NCBI RefSeq assembly: GCF_000333035.1
Contig: NZ_BANU01000010.1
Location: 124,001-188,000 of the forward strand
DNA: 64,000 nt
Reading direction: 5' to 3'
DNA from: Gordonia sihwensis NBRC 108236
GTDB taxonomy: Bacteria; Actinomycetota; Actinomycetes; Mycobacteriales; Mycobacteriaceae
A program made the translations under genes and the position numbers. Position 1 is the first letter of the stretch, and the number at the start of each line of letters is the position of its first letter. Positions 21,510 to 30,946 of this stretch are shown piece after piece. The notes under the pieces were generated by a model, which searched no databases, had not been told where the DNA came from, and worked only from the letters and a program-made list of their open reading frames with translations.

Positions 21510-22541
21510 ATGGCGCGCTTCGGCATTCTGACATCCGGCGGAGACTGCCCCGGTCTCAACGCGGTGATCCGCGGAACCGTCCTGCAGGGCAGCACGGTCC
21601 ACGATCAGGAGTTCGTGGGATTCAGAGACGGGTTCTGGGGGCTGGTGTACGGCGAGGCGATCGACCTCGACCGATCCGTGGTGCGAGGCATCTCCCAGCA
21701 GGGCGGCACCATTCTGGGAACCAGCCGCTTCGGTCCGTACACCGAACCCGACGGCGGGCCGGAGAACATCAAGCGGGCACTCCAGCGGATCGGGGTGGAC
21801 GGCGTCATCGCCGTCGGCGGCGACGGGACCATGGCGGCCGCCAACAGACTGCTCGGCGACGGCATTCCGATCGTCGGCGTGCCCAAGACGATCGACAACG
21901 ACCTGCAGGCGACGGACTACACTTTCGGTTTCAACACCGCGGTCGAGATCGCGACCGAGGCCGTCGACCGGCTGCGCACCACCGGCAATTCGCACAAGCG
22001 GTGCATGGTTCTGGAGGTGATGGGCAGGCACGCCGGATGGATCGCGATGTACGCGGGTGTCGCGGCCGGCGCCCACGCGATCCTCATTCCGGAGCAGCAG
22101 GAGTCGCTCGAGCAGATCTGCGAGTGGGTGGTCAGCGTCCGCGACCGTGGTCGTTCGCCGATGGTCGTCGTCGCCGAGGGCTTCATGCTGCCGGAGATGG
22201 AGCAGGCGCACTCGTACAAGGGCATGGACGAGTTCAACCGGCCGCGGCTGGGCGGGATCGGCGAGATCCTCGCGCCGCTCATCGAGGAACGGACCGGGAT
22301 CGCCACACGCGCCACGGTGCTCGGCTACATCCAGCGCGGCGGTGTGCCCAGCGCATGGGACCGGGTCCTCGGCACCCGCTTCGGCCAGGCGGTGAGCGAC
22401 CTCGTCGCGGACGCGGGGTGGGGGTCCATGGTGGCACTGCGCGGCACCGACATCGTCCGGGTCCCCTTCGAGGAGGCCGTGGGCCACACCAAGACGGTGC
22501 CGCTCGAGTACTACCGCGGAGCGCGCGCGATCTTCGGCTGA
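21510..22541 (+). CDS. pfkA: 6-phosphofructokinase
   Basis: 343 residues, phosphofructokinase group III size. It phosphorylates fructose 6-phosphate in glycolysis. Visible motifs: TSGGDCPGLNAVIRG (phosphate loop), GGDGTMAAA, the catalytic PKTIDND and EVMGRHAGW. In E. coli numbering the donor-site pair is Gly104 (GGDGT) with Lys124 (PKTIDND), a mix of the ATP-type glycine and the lysine typical of PPi enzymes, so the phosphoryl donor cannot be assigned surely; ATP is favoured. The stop is only 3 bases from the end of the convergent pspC gene. A gat-pfkA-gat arrangement is shared with M. tuberculosis. Confidence 0.92.
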   Translation: MARFGILTSGGDCPGLNAVIRGTVLQGSTVHDQEFVGFRDGFWGLVYGEAIDLDRSVVRGISQQGGTILGTSRFGPYTEPDGGPENIKRALQRIGVDGVIAVGGDGTMAAANRLLGDGIPIVGVPKTIDNDLQATDYTFGFNTAVEIATEAVDRLRTTGNSHKRCMVLEVMGRHAGWIAMYAGVAAGAHAILIPEQQESLEQICEWVVSVRDRGRSPMVVVAEGFMLPEMEQAHSYKGMDEFNRPRLGGIGEILAPLIEERTGIATRATVLGYIQRGGVPSAWDRVLGTRFGQAVSDLVADAGWGSMVALRGTDIVRVPFEEAVGHTKTVPLEYYRGARAIFG

Positions 22542-22544
22542 GGG

Positions 22545-22787
22545 CTAGCGGTTCTTCGGGATGATCGCCCAGAGCAGCAGGTACAGAAGCACCTGCGGGC
22601 CCGGGAGGATGATCGACGCGACGAAGGCGACGCGGACCCAAGTGGAGTCGATTCCGAAGTACTCGGCGATGCCGCCCGCGACACCGCCGATCATCTTGTC
22701 GGTGGTCGAGCGGGTGAGTCGTTTGGCGGGGCGGACGGGCTCGGCGTCGTACGCGTCGCCGGCTCCCGGAAGGGCTGGATCGGTCAT
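22545..22787 (-). CDS. PspC-domain small membrane protein
   Basis: 80 residues beginning at ATG 22787 with an excellent GAGGAG 5 bases upstream. The PspC domain starts at about residue 27: LTRSTTDKMIGGVAGGIAEYFGIDSTWVRVAFV, followed by one transmembrane segment (FVASIILPGPQVLLYLLLWAIIP). PspC proteins are membrane partners of envelope-stress responses, but in actinobacteria such short stand-alone copies are of unknown role. No pspA is nearby. The frame is open far upstream over gatB; that part is a shadow. Confidence 0.88.
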   Translation of the reverse strand: MTDPALPGAGDAYDAEPVRPAKRLTRSTTDKMIGGVAGGIAEYFGIDSTWVRVAFVASIILPGPQVLLYLLLWAIIPKNR

Positions 22788-22904
22788 GGTGTTCTCCTCG
22801 GTTCGGATCGGTCTCGGTTCGGGCGTCCGCCCGATGACTCGAACGTAGGCCCCGGCGGCGCTATCGGGCATCGGGAAGCACCCTGACTTCGGCCCCCAGA
22901 TACG

Positions 22905-24419
22905 ATGGGACGCATGAGTGCCGCTATCGACGAACTGATGGACTTCGACGACGTCATCGAGACTTACGACCCGGTCATGGGCATGGAGGTCCACGTCGAG
23001 CTCGGCACGGCGACCAAGATGTTCTGCGGTTGCCCGACCACGTTCGGCGGCGAGCCGAACACCCAGGTGTGCCCCGCCTGCCTGGGTCTGCCGGGGGCGC
23101 TTCCGGTCGCCAACGCGAAGGCCGTCGAATCCGCCGCGCGCATCGGCTTGGCGCTGAACTGCTCGATCCGGGAGTCGAGCGTGTTCGCGCGGAAGAACTA
23201 CTTCTACCCGGACCAGCCGAAGAACTATCAGATCAGTCAGTACGACGAGCCGATCGCCTACGACGGCTACCTCGACGTGCTGCTGAGCGACGGCACCACC
23301 TGGCGGGTGGAGATCGAGCGCGCCCACATGGAGGAGGACACCGGTAAGTCGCTGCACATCGGCGGCGCCACCGGGCGCATCCACGGTGCCAGTCACTCGT
23401 TGCTCGACTACAACCGCGCGGGCGTCCCGCTCGTCGAGATCGTGACCCGCCCCATCGAGGGTGCGGGCGAGCGCGCACCGGAGGTGGCCCGCGCGTACGT
23501 GACCGCCCTGCGCGATCTGCTCAAGTCGCTCGACGTGTCCGACGTCCGCATGGACCAGGGATCGATGCGCTGCGACGTGAACCTGTCGCTGATGCCCAAG
23601 GGCGCCGCCGAGTTCGGCACCCGCACCGAGACCAAGAACGTCAACTCGCTCAAGTCGGTCGAGGCCGCGGTCCGGTTCGAGATGAGCCGGCAGGCCGCGA
23701 TCCTGTCGGCCGGCGGCGAGATCATCCAGGAGACCAGGCACTTCCACGAGTCGGACGGAACCACGTCGGCGGGCCGTCGCAAGGAGACCGCCGAGGACTA
23801 CCGTTACTTCCCGGAGCCGGACCTGCCCCCGGTGCTCGCGAGCCCGGAGTGGGTGGATTCGCTGCGCGCCACTCTGCCGGAGTTGCCGTGGATCCGCCGC
23901 GCCCGCATCCAGGAGGAGTGGGGCGTGTCCGACGAGGTGATGCGCGATCTGGTGAACGTCGGCGCCGTCGACCTCATCATCGAGACGGCCGAAGCGGGTG
24001 CCTCACCCGACGCCGCCCGCAGCTGGTGGGTGTCGTTCCTGGCCCAGCAGGCCAACACCCGCGAGATGGAGCTGGCGGAACTCGCCATCACTCCCAAGCA
24101 GGTCGCCGAGGTGATCGGCATGGTCGACGAGGGCAAGCTGACCAACAAACTGGCCCAGCAGGTGGTCGTCGCCGTGCTCGACGGTGAGGGCGAGCCCGCG
24201 CAGATCGTCGCCGATCGCGGTCTCGAGGTGGTCCGGGACGATTCCGCGCTGCAGAAGGCGGTCGACGAGGCACTCGCCGCGAACCCCGATATCGCCGACA
24301 AGATTCGCAGCGGCAAGGTGCAGGCGGCAGGCAAGATCGTCGGCGATGTCATGAAGGCGACCCGCGGTCAGGCCGACCCGGCCCGCGTCAAGGAACTGGT
24401 CCTCGCCGCGTGCGAGTGA
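22905..24419 (+). CDS. gatB: Asp-tRNA(Asn)/Glu-tRNA(Gln) amidotransferase subunit B
   Basis: 504 residues (501 if ATG 22914 is used; neither start has a strong ribosome site). GatB is the kinase subunit that phosphorylates the misacylated tRNA and receives ammonia from GatA. Conserved features: [22 protein letters not shown], the second zinc pair [37 protein letters not shown] and [14 protein letters not shown]; the C-terminal YqeY-like domain covers roughly 350-504. It lies away from gatCA, as in M. tuberculosis, and is convergent with the lppZ-like gene (12 bases apart). Confidence 0.95.
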   Translation: MGRMSAAIDELMDFDDVIETYDPVMGMEVHVELGTATKMFCGCPTTFGGEPNTQVCPACLGLPGALPVANAKAVESAARIGLALNCSIRESSVFARKNYFYPDQPKNYQISQYDEPIAYDGYLDVLLSDGTTWRVEIERAHMEEDTGKSLHIGGATGRIHGASHSLLDYNRAGVPLVEIVTRPIEGAGERAPEVARAYVTALRDLLKSLDVSDVRMDQGSMRCDVNLSLMPKGAAEFGTRTETKNVNSLKSVEAAVRFEMSRQAAILSAGGEIIQETRHFHESDGTTSAGRRKETAEDYRYFPEPDLPPVLASPEWVDSLRATLPELPWIRRARIQEEWGVSDEVMRDLVNVGAVDLIIETAEAGASPDAARSWWVSFLAQQANTREMELAELAITPKQVAEVIGMVDEGKLTNKLAQQVVVAVLDGEGEPAQIVADRGLEVVRDDSALQKAVDEALAANPDIADKIRSGKVQAAGKIVGDVMKATRGQADPARVKELVLAACE

Positions 24420-24431
24420 TGATGCGCGCGC

Positions 24432-25574
24432 TCAGGTGAGGTCTTCGCCGGCCTTCGGGAGGTAGATCGCGACGCGATCGTCGTAGCTCTTCACGTCCGC
24501 ACCTCGGGTGGCCTTGTTGACGGTGGCCATCTGCGCCGCCCCCGCGACACTGGTCATGCGGCCCACCGCTCCGTACGACTTGCGGAAGTCCTGCGGGCTC
24601 GGCTTGCCGACCGATGTGCTTCCGGCGGCCGGCCGCATGAACGTGTCGAGCCGCTGTGCCTTGGCGATCGACACCGCTATCCAGTCCTTGCCGACGGCGC
24701 AGCCGCTCACCCCCGGCCGATCGGGCCAGCTCCACAGCGTCTGCAGACCGCGAGGGCCGACCAGGGAGAGCCGATCGCCCGGCGCGCCGCTGTCGGCGAC
24801 GTACAGCTGGCCGTCGGAGCCCGGTGACGGGCAGAGCGCGACGTTCGACCCGAGCCCCGACGCACGGATGTCGGGCTTCGGGTCCGCGACGTTCGGGTCG
24901 ATCGAGAAGATCTTGCCCGCGAGCGAGGCCGGGTTCGACGCGGCGGCCGGATCGCCCGCATCGCCGGTCGCGACGATGAGCTCGGTCGGCGACGCGAACG
25001 AGATCGATCCCATGTTGCCGGTCGCGCCCTTCGGGATACCGGTGAGAATCGGCTTCACCGACCCGGTGGGGGCGATCCGGACCACGCGATTGTCGGACCC
25101 GGTGGTGATCAGCGCGTAGATCAGCTGATCCTCGGCGTACGTGGGCGACATCTCGAAGTCGACGAGCCCGCCGTCGCCGGAGGCGTCCACCTCCACGCCG
25201 GCGACCGCACGCTGCGGACCGTACCGCTTGGACAGAATGATCTTGCCGGTGGTCCGTTCGGCGACGTACGTACTGCGTCCCGACGAGTCCGCGGGCCGCA
25301 CACCTCCGGTGGACGCCAGACACGTGGCGATCACCGCCGGATCCGGGTCGACGCAGGGCCCGGTCGGCGGGGGACCGCCGCCCTGATCGTCCGACGGAGG
25401 CGCCGGAGGCTGCTCGGGGGCCTGCTGCATCGTGGGCGGCGCAGTGAAGGAACCCTGGTCGGCGGCCTGGTCCTCTTCGCTGAAGTTCACACACGACGTC
25501 GACGCCAATACGACGGCCACCGCGGACGCCGCGGCGAGCAGCGCGCGGCCGGCAGTCCGGGAGTGTGATGGCAT
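24432..25574 (-). CDS. LppZ-like lipoprotein, PQQ-dependent sugar dehydrogenase fold
   Basis: 380 residues. The N terminus has a basic start and a hydrophobic run ending LASTSC, a lipobox-like site with Cys28, so membrane anchoring outside the cell is likely. A proline-rich linker of ~40 residues follows, then a six-bladed beta-propeller of the glucose/sorbosone dehydrogenase type (GGLVDFEMSPTYAEDQLIYA, ATGNMGSISFASPTELIVATGDAGDP). The canonical catalytic His-Arg pair is not obvious, so enzyme activity is uncertain. Position next to gatB and the DoxX gene equals that of LppZ (Rv3006). Confidence 0.82.
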   Translation of the reverse strand: MPSHSRTAGRALLAAASAVAVVLASTSCVNFSEEDQAADQGSFTAPPTMQQAPEQPPAPPSDDQGGGPPPTGPCVDPDPAVIATCLASTGGVRPADSSGRSTYVAERTTGKIILSKRYGPQRAVAGVEVDASGDGGLVDFEMSPTYAEDQLIYALITTGSDNRVVRIAPTGSVKPILTGIPKGATGNMGSISFASPTELIVATGDAGDPAAASNPASLAGKIFSIDPNVADPKPDIRASGLGSNVALCPSPGSDGQLYVADSGAPGDRLSLVGPRGLQTLWSWPDRPGVSGCAVGKDWIAVSIAKAQRLDTFMRPAAGSTSVGKPSPQDFRKSYGAVGRMTSVAGAAQMATVNKATRGADVKSYDDRVAIYLPKAGEDLT

Positions 25575-25655
25575 TCCACCACTCTAACGATCGTTACCAA
25601 ATCGTCGGGTGCCGCTCGGCCCTCACGCGGGCGCACGGCCATAGAGTCGGTAACC

Positions 25656-26816
25656 GTGAGTAGTTCCGATGACAAGCCAGGGACCGGAGGGGATCCGTCG
25701 GCTGCGGGCAGTCCGTACGATGAACCGACCGACGCCATCGAGCGACCTCGGGTGCGTCGGCCGAAGCCCGACAACGACAGCTTCTTCGACAGGCACGGCC
25801 GCCGGCCGGAGCCCGCGGTTCAGGATGCGATCGACGAGAAGGCCGCACGCGAGGAGGCCGTCGAACTCGACGAGTCGCCCACTGAGACGCTGCCGGTCAC
25901 CGAGCCGACCGAACCCGTAGCCACGCTGCCCGACGGTTCACCGCCGGACGATGACGCGAAGACCGCGGTGATCATCAGTTCGGGGGGTGCCGCAGCCACG
26001 GAGAGCCCGATCAAGAAGAGCTCGTCGGACGAGCCGGTGCACACCGAGCCCTTCGTCGACGACGAGGACGACGGTGAGGACCCCGGCGAGCGCAGGGGAT
26101 ACGCGGAGCATCTCACCGAACCGCCGCTGCCTTACATCGAGCCGCAGCCCACCGCACCGCTGCTCGAGCCCGAAGACGACTACGTGGGGGCACCGCAGCC
26201 GCGCGACGAAGAGGAGTACGTCGCCCAGGCTCCGGAGCCGGTGATCCGGCGCGGAACGCTCGATCTCGGCTTGCTCATTCTGCGCGTGGTGGTGGGCGTG
26301 ACGTTCACCCTGCACGGTCTCCAGAAGCTCACCGGCTGGTTGAACGGACCCGGGCCGGACGGCTTCGCGCAGTTCCTCGCCAACAAGCCGAATCCCGGCA
26401 TCGGGTTCCACGACAACGCCACGACGGCGCTCTCACTCGTCGCCGGAGTCAGTGAGACCGCGGGCGGCATCCTGCTGATCCTGGGGCTGCTGACGCCGAT
26501 CGCCGGGGCGGCGGTGCTGAGCAGCATCCTGGTGGCAGGCACCTACAAGGCGACGCTCGCCGGCGGCCTCTGGTTCTTCTCGGCCGACGGCGGAGGCAAC
26601 GGGCTCGAACTGGAGATCGTGCTGGCCGCCGCGGCGGCGGCGCTGATCCTCACCGGGCCCGGCACCTACTCCTTCGACCGTCGCTGGGGATGGTCGCGCA
26701 GGCCGGCCTGGGGTTCGGCCGCCTGGTTCATCGTCGGCGTCGGCGTCGCCGTGGCCGTCTGGATCGTTTTCAACGGCACCAATCCGCTCGATTCGCCGGG
26801 GAACCCGACGTCCTGA
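25656..26816 (+). CDS. DoxX family membrane protein with long acidic N-terminal region
   Basis: 386 residues from GTG 25656. Residues 1-200 are hydrophilic, rich in Asp, Glu and Pro and probably disordered. Residues ~205-345 carry four transmembrane segments with the DoxX pattern GLLILRVVVGVTFTLHGLQKL...GGILLILGLLTPIAGAAVL. A fifth hydrophobic segment lies near the end. DoxX-type proteins are linked to redox and thiol stress complexes in mycobacteria; nothing here proves that role. A homologue without so long an acidic region is the usual form. It is divergent from the LppZ-like gene and convergent with ilvD across a strong hairpin. Confidence 0.85.
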   Translation: MSSSDDKPGTGGDPSAAGSPYDEPTDAIERPRVRRPKPDNDSFFDRHGRRPEPAVQDAIDEKAAREEAVELDESPTETLPVTEPTEPVATLPDGSPPDDDAKTAVIISSGGAAATESPIKKSSSDEPVHTEPFVDDEDDGEDPGERRGYAEHLTEPPLPYIEPQPTAPLLEPEDDYVGAPQPRDEEEYVAQAPEPVIRRGTLDLGLLILRVVVGVTFTLHGLQKLTGWLNGPGPDGFAQFLANKPNPGIGFHDNATTALSLVAGVSETAGGILLILGLLTPIAGAAVLSSILVAGTYKATLAGGLWFFSADGGGNGLELEIVLAAAAAALILTGPGTYSFDRRWGWSRRPAWGSAAWFIVGVGVAVAVWIVFNGTNPLDSPGNPTS

Positions 26817-26833
26817 CGTACTCCTGAACTCAT

Positions 26834-26876
26834 ATGCCGTATTCCGTGGCCCGAATCGGGTCACGGAATACGGCAT
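26834..26876. terminator. Bidirectional hairpin terminator between DoxX and ilvD
   Basis: Perfect 15-base arms ATGCCGTATTCCGTG (26834-26848) and CACGGAATACGGCAT (26862-26876), with an inner CCCG-AAT-CGGG stem that makes the hairpin nearly continuous. It lies between two convergent genes, so it can serve both. No run of T follows. Confidence 0.8.
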
Positions 26877-26898
26877 GAGTGCTTTCAGCCGACAGTGT

Positions 26899-28743
26899 TC
26901 AGTCGACGACGCGGACGGCGCCCTTGTCGGCGGAGGCCGCGAGCTTCGCGTACGCGCGAAGCGCCTTGGTGACCGGACGCTGGCGGTCGCGCGGCGTCCA
27001 CGGGTGCTCGGAGGCTTCCATCTTGGCGCGACGCTCCGCCAGGGTCTCGTCGTCGACGAGGACCTTGAGGGTGCGGGATTTCACATCGATGAGGATCTCG
27101 TCGCCGTTCTCCACCAGACCGATGTCGCCGCCGGCCGCCGCCTCCGGGGAGGCGTGGCCGATCACCAGGCCCGACGATCCGCCCGAGAAGCGGCCGTCGG
27201 TGACCAGACCGCACTTCTTCCCCATGCCGGTGCCCTTCATGAAGGCCGTCGGATGCAGCATCTCCTGCATGCCGGGCCCGCCGGCGGGCCCCTCGTAACG
27301 GATCACCAGCACCTCGCCCGCCTGCAGTTCCTTCGACAGGATGGCGTGCACCGCGTCCTCCTGGCTCTCGACGACGCGCGCCGGGCCCTGGAAGTGCCAC
27401 AGCGACTCGTCGACGCCGGCGGTCTTCAGGATGGCGCCGTCGCGGGCCAGGTTGCCGTGCAGCACGCACAGTCCGCCTTCGACGGTGTAGGCGTGCTCCT
27501 TGTCGCGGATGCAGCCGTCGGCGGCATCGGTGTCGAGCGACTCCCAGCGGTTGGAGGTGGAGAAGGGTTCGGTGGTGCGGACGCCGCCCGGGGCCGCGTG
27601 GAACAGTTCGATCGCCTGATCGGTGGCCGTGCCGCCACGGATGTCCCAGTCGGCGAGGTAGCTCTCGAGCGACGGCGCGTGAACGGGATGGACGTCGGTG
27701 TTGAGCAGACCGGCGCGGTTCAGCTCACCGAGGATCGCGGGGATGCCGCCGGCGCGATGCACGTGCTCCATGTAGTACTTCGGTGAATTGGGCGCCACCT
27801 TGGCCAGGCACGGAACGTTACGTGAGATGCGGTCGATGTCCTTCAGATCGAACTCCACCTCGCCCTCCTGGGCCGCGGCCAGGATGTGCAGAACGGTGTT
27901 GGTGGATCCGCCCATCGCCACGTCGAGCGCCATGGCGTTCTCGAAGGCCTGGCGGGTGGCGACGTTGCGCGGCAGCACCGACTCATCGTCGTCCTGGTAG
28001 TAGCGCTTCGCGATGTCGACGATCAGCTCGCCGGCGCGCGTGAACAGGTCGCGGCGTGCGACCTGGGTGGCCAGCGTCGATCCGTTGCCGGGCAGCGACA
28101 GCCCGAGCGCTTCGGTGAGGCAGTTCATCGAGTTGGCGGTGAACATGCCGGAGCACGACCCGCACGTCGGACAGGCGGACCGCTCCACCTCCAGCAGTTC
28201 CTTGTCGTCGACGTTGCTGTCGGCGGACGCCGAGATCGCGTCGATCAGGTCGGTGCCCGGGCGCACGACGCCGTTGATGACGACCGATGTGCCCGCCTCC
28301 ATCGGTCCGCCGGAGACGAACACGGTGGGGATGTTGAGACGCATCGCGGCGTTGAGCATGCCCGGCGTGATCTTGTCGCAGTTCGAGATGCAGACCAGGG
28401 CGTCGGCGGTGTGCGCGTTCACCATGTACTCGACGGAGTCGGCGATGATCTCGCGGCTCGGCAGCGAGTACAGCATGCCGCCGTGACCCATCGCGATGCC
28501 GTCGTCGACGGCGATGGTGTGGAACTCCTTGGCCACGCCGCCGGCCTCGCGCACGGCGTCGGCGACGATCTCGCCGACGTTCTTCAGATGCACGTGACCC
28601 GGGACGAACTGGGTGTACGAGTTGGCGATCGCGATGATCGGCTTCCCGAAATCGTCGTCGGTCATACCGGTGGCGCGCCAGAGGGCGCGGGCGCCGGCGG
28701 CTTCACGGCCGACGGTTGTGGTGCGAGACCGCAGGGCTGGCAT
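26899..28743 (-). CDS. ilvD: Dihydroxy-acid dehydratase
   Basis: 614 residues, full length for the long IlvD class. It makes 2-oxoisovalerate and 2-oxo-3-methylvalerate from the dihydroxy acids, the third step of valine/isoleucine synthesis. Fe-S cluster cysteines are C122 in [11 protein letters not shown] and the C191-x2-C194-x2-C197 group in [24 protein letters not shown] and the C-terminal [19 protein letters not shown] are signatures. It is transcribed on the opposite strand from ilvBNC 2 kb away, so the pathway is split into two units here. The start is ATG 28743. Confidence 0.96.
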   Translation of the reverse strand: MPALRSRTTTVGREAAGARALWRATGMTDDDFGKPIIAIANSYTQFVPGHVHLKNVGEIVADAVREAGGVAKEFHTIAVDDGIAMGHGGMLYSLPSREIIADSVEYMVNAHTADALVCISNCDKITPGMLNAAMRLNIPTVFVSGGPMEAGTSVVINGVVRPGTDLIDAISASADSNVDDKELLEVERSACPTCGSCSGMFTANSMNCLTEALGLSLPGNGSTLATQVARRDLFTRAGELIVDIAKRYYQDDDESVLPRNVATRQAFENAMALDVAMGGSTNTVLHILAAAQEGEVEFDLKDIDRISRNVPCLAKVAPNSPKYYMEHVHRAGGIPAILGELNRAGLLNTDVHPVHAPSLESYLADWDIRGGTATDQAIELFHAAPGGVRTTEPFSTSNRWESLDTDAADGCIRDKEHAYTVEGGLCVLHGNLARDGAILKTAGVDESLWHFQGPARVVESQEDAVHAILSKELQAGEVLVIRYEGPAGGPGMQEMLHPTAFMKGTGMGKKCGLVTDGRFSGGSSGLVIGHASPEAAAGGDIGLVENGDEILIDVKSRTLKVLVDDETLAERRAKMEASEHPWTPRDRQRPVTKALRAYAKLAASADKGAVRVVD

Positions 28744-28842
28744 GGAATTCCTCGCTAGAAATCGCTGAACTGGACCCGGACGGGCTGACGATCCGGGATG
28801 TCCTTCAACTTTACGCTCAGCTGTCCAGAGTTATTCCCGGCG

Positions 28843-30180
28843 TCAGATCTGCAGGACCGCCTTGGCGATCGAGAAGTAGATGATCAGACCCGTCGCATCG
28901 CAGAAGGTGGAGATGAACGGGGTGGAGAACACTGCGGGATCGACGTGGATGGAGCGCGCCACCAGCGGCATGATGCCGCCGACGGTCGCCGCGACCGTGC
29001 AGACCGAGAGGATGGTCAGCCCGATGACGGTACCGATGCCGATGTCGTAGACCAGTCCTGCGACGAGGAATCCGACGACGCCGAGGGCGGCGCCCATGGT
29101 GACGCCGACGCTCATCTCCTTGCCCGCGACTCGGACCACGTCGGAGGTGGTCACCTCGTCGGTGGCGAGCGCACGGGTCACCGTGGTCGCCGCCTGCGAG
29201 CCGGTGTTGCCGCCGATGCCGGTCAGGAGCGGAATGAACAGTGCGAGGGCCACCTTCTGCTCCAGAGTGCCCTCGAAGATCTCCAGGACGTTCACCGTGA
29301 GGATCGCCGAGATCGCCAGCACGAACAGCCACACCACTCGCGCGCGGGTGATCGCGAACGTCGAGGCCTGCAGGTACGGCGTCTTCAGCATCTCGCGGGC
29401 GCCGGCGCGCGCCTCGTCCTCGTCGCGGGCCGCTTCTACCACCTCGGCGGCGTCGTCGAGGGTCAGGACGCCGAGCAGTCGGTCCTCGTTGTCGACCACG
29501 GGCATCGCCATGATCGACCGGTCGATACAGCGCTGGGCGGCCGACTCGGCCGGTTCGGCGGCGTAGGCGAAGATCGGCGCCTTCGTGTGCTCGGCGACAT
29601 CGGTGTCCGGATCCGAGAGCAGCAGATCGCGCAGGCTCGCCACGCCGATCAGGCGGCGCTGGTGGTCCACCACGGGCACCGTGTAGATGGTCTCGGCGTG
29701 CCGCCCGCGCGCCTTGATCCGCTCGATCGCCGTGCGGCAGTCGTCGTCGGGGAAGACGTGCACGAACTCCGGACTCATCCGGCGTCCCACCGACCCGCGC
29801 CGGAACCCCAGGACCACCGCCGTCGTCTCGCGCTCGGCGGGGGAGAGGGAGCGGATCAGCGCCTTGGCGACGTTCGCGGGGAGCTCGTCGAGCAGCTCCG
29901 CGCGGTCGTCGGGGTCCAGATGGTCGAAGGCGTCGGCCACCTCCGCGGTCCCGAGCGAACTGATCAACGCGGCCTGCGCGGTGGAGCTGAGGTCGTCGAA
30001 GACCTGCACGGCGTCGTCCTTGGCGAGCAGCCGGAAGGCGATGGTCCGGTCGCCCTCGTCCATCGCGTCGAGGATCGCGGCGGCGTCCTGCGGGGCCAGT
30101 TGCGAGAGTTCGCGGCCCACGAACGCCAGCCGGCCGTCGTCGATGGCGCTCTGCAGGGCCTTGGCGGTGAGTGTCGTCAT
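28843..30180 (-). CDS. mgtE: Magnesium transporter MgtE
   Basis: 445 residues from ATG 30180, with GGAG upstream; the open frame beyond is unconserved. Domains: N-terminal helical domain (about 1-125, with DALDEG-like repeats such as LDPDDRAELLDELP), two CBS domains (about 130-255; YTVPVVDHQRRLIGVASLRDLL and MPVVDNEDRLLGVLTLDD), then five transmembrane helices with FIPLLTGIGGNTGSQAATTVTRAL. MgtE is a magnesium channel gated by cytosolic magnesium through the CBS region. It is downstream of the Cfp6-like gene (50 bases). Confidence 0.93.
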   Translation of the reverse strand: MTTLTAKALQSAIDDGRLAFVGRELSQLAPQDAAAILDAMDEGDRTIAFRLLAKDDAVQVFDDLSSTAQAALISSLGTAEVADAFDHLDPDDRAELLDELPANVAKALIRSLSPAERETTAVVLGFRRGSVGRRMSPEFVHVFPDDDCRTAIERIKARGRHAETIYTVPVVDHQRRLIGVASLRDLLLSDPDTDVAEHTKAPIFAYAAEPAESAAQRCIDRSIMAMPVVDNEDRLLGVLTLDDAAEVVEAARDEDEARAGAREMLKTPYLQASTFAITRARVVWLFVLAISAILTVNVLEIFEGTLEQKVALALFIPLLTGIGGNTGSQAATTVTRALATDEVTTSDVVRVAGKEMSVGVTMGAALGVVGFLVAGLVYDIGIGTVIGLTILSVCTVAATVGGIMPLVARSIHVDPAVFSTPFISTFCDATGLIIYFSIAKAVLQI

Positions 30181-30230
30181 GGGCTCCGTGTCGGCGTCGT
30201 TGGCGGATGCGGGCGCGGCGAGCGCCCCGG

Positions 30231-30638
30231 TCAGCGAGCGGACAGTCGGGCGTCCCGCTCGGCGGCGAACGGATCGGGGATGCGGCCGCCGCTGGCGTTC
30301 GACAGCGCGGGCAGATCGGAGAAGCCGACCGCGGGCAGACGCACGCTCGATCCGTCTCGGGCCACCAGGCGCACCGCGCCCCAGCGCGGGAACCGGATGC
30401 CGTCGACGTCGTGCCACGGGAGGCGGCTGGTGCCGAAGGTGCCGACGGCGGTGACGCCCTGCTCGTCGACGATGGTGCGGAGCCGGTGAATCCACCACGC
30501 CAGCGCGATCGGCACGATGACAGTCCAGGCGAAGCCGGCGACCGAGATCCCCATCAGCATGATGACGAGCAGAAACGCGACCGGCACCGCGAAGTAAGCG
30601 ATGCGCGAGATGGAGAAGACCTTGGACGACTCACTCAT
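30231..30638 (-). CDS. PH-domain membrane protein, Cfp6 (Rv3004)-like
   Basis: 135 residues from ATG 30638; ATG 30659 is a second in-frame option. Two adjacent hydrophobic segments (AYFAVPVAFLLVIMLMGISVAG and WTVIVPIALAWWI) are followed by a bacterial PH-like domain with TSRLPWHDVDGIRFPRWGAVRLVARDG. This is the layout of low-molecular-weight antigen 6 (Cfp6), which stands at the same place beside ilvB in M. tuberculosis. Function is unknown. It runs divergently from the ilvB leader. Confidence 0.82.
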   Translation of the reverse strand: MSESSKVFSISRIAYFAVPVAFLLVIMLMGISVAGFAWTVIVPIALAWWIHRLRTIVDEQGVTAVGTFGTSRLPWHDVDGIRFPRWGAVRLVARDGSSVRLPAVGFSDLPALSNASGGRIPDPFAAERDARLSAR

Positions 30639-30701
30639 ATTCCCCATTGTCTCACGCACCGCGCCGGGCGCAGGTCACAGCTTCGGGCGAGAGGGAATGA
30701 T

Positions 30702-30731
30702 TTGACGCGAGACCCGGAACTGGCCTACTTT
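30702..30731 (+). promoter_or_regulatory. ilvB leader promoter
   Basis: TTGACG (30702-30707) and TACTTT (30726-30731) are separated by 18 bases, a good fit to the primary sigma factor. The expected transcript start, about seven bases after the -10, falls at or next to GTG 30738/ATG 30741, so the leader peptide would be translated from a leaderless or nearly leaderless mRNA. Confidence 0.7.
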
Positions 30732-30740
30732 GTCCACGTG

Positions 30741-30788
30741 ATGAATCAGAAGCTTCTCGTAGTAATCGGTCGGCGCGTCGACGCCTGA
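30741..30788 (+). CDS. ilvB leader peptide (15 residues)
   Basis: A 15-codon frame, MNQKLLVVIGRRVDA, with five consecutive Leu-Leu-Val-Val-Ile codons (30753-30767). All three branched-chain amino acids are represented, as expected of a ribosome sensor for the ilvBNC pathway. It could also start at GTG 30738, one codon earlier. There is no Shine-Dalgarno sequence; the promoter spacing suggests leaderless translation. Its stop codon lies 41 bases before the attenuator hairpin. The ilvBNC leader of Corynebacterium glutamicum is known to work this way. Confidence 0.82.
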   Translation: MNQKLLVVIGRRVDA

Positions 30789-30861
30789 TCGGTCACTTCG
30801 TAGACCTTCAGATACCAATTACGACGCGCCCCTCGCACAGCCTCGCTGGCGGGGGTTTTTT
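30772..30861 (+). promoter_or_regulatory. Transcription attenuator of ilvBN (antiterminator and terminator)
   Basis: Two exclusive structures can be drawn. The terminator pairs CCCTCGC (30830-30836) with GCGGGGG (30849-30855) and is followed by six T (30856-30861). The antiterminator pairs GGCGCGTCG (30772-30780, inside the leader peptide gene just after the Ile codon) with CGACGCGCC (30822-30830), sharing the terminator's first base. A ribosome stalled on the Leu-Val-Ile codons leaves 30772-30780 free and lets the antiterminator form; one that reaches the stop covers it and termination follows. The rest of the 308-base gap is the ilvB 5' leader. Confidence 0.8.
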
Positions 30862-30946
30862 CTTGTCGGGAGCCGGACGAGAAGTCCCTCCGGCCTGATC
30901 GGGAATCGCGTGGAAGAGCAGAACACAAGAGGATGAGGATCGTGCA

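Noticed and set aside
26875-28758. Plus-strand frames over ilvD
   Set aside because: Antisense shadows of a conserved enzyme gene; no family signature.
28798-30489. 563-codon plus-strand frame over mgtE
   Set aside because: Shadow composition without motifs; the minus strand encodes a complete MgtE.
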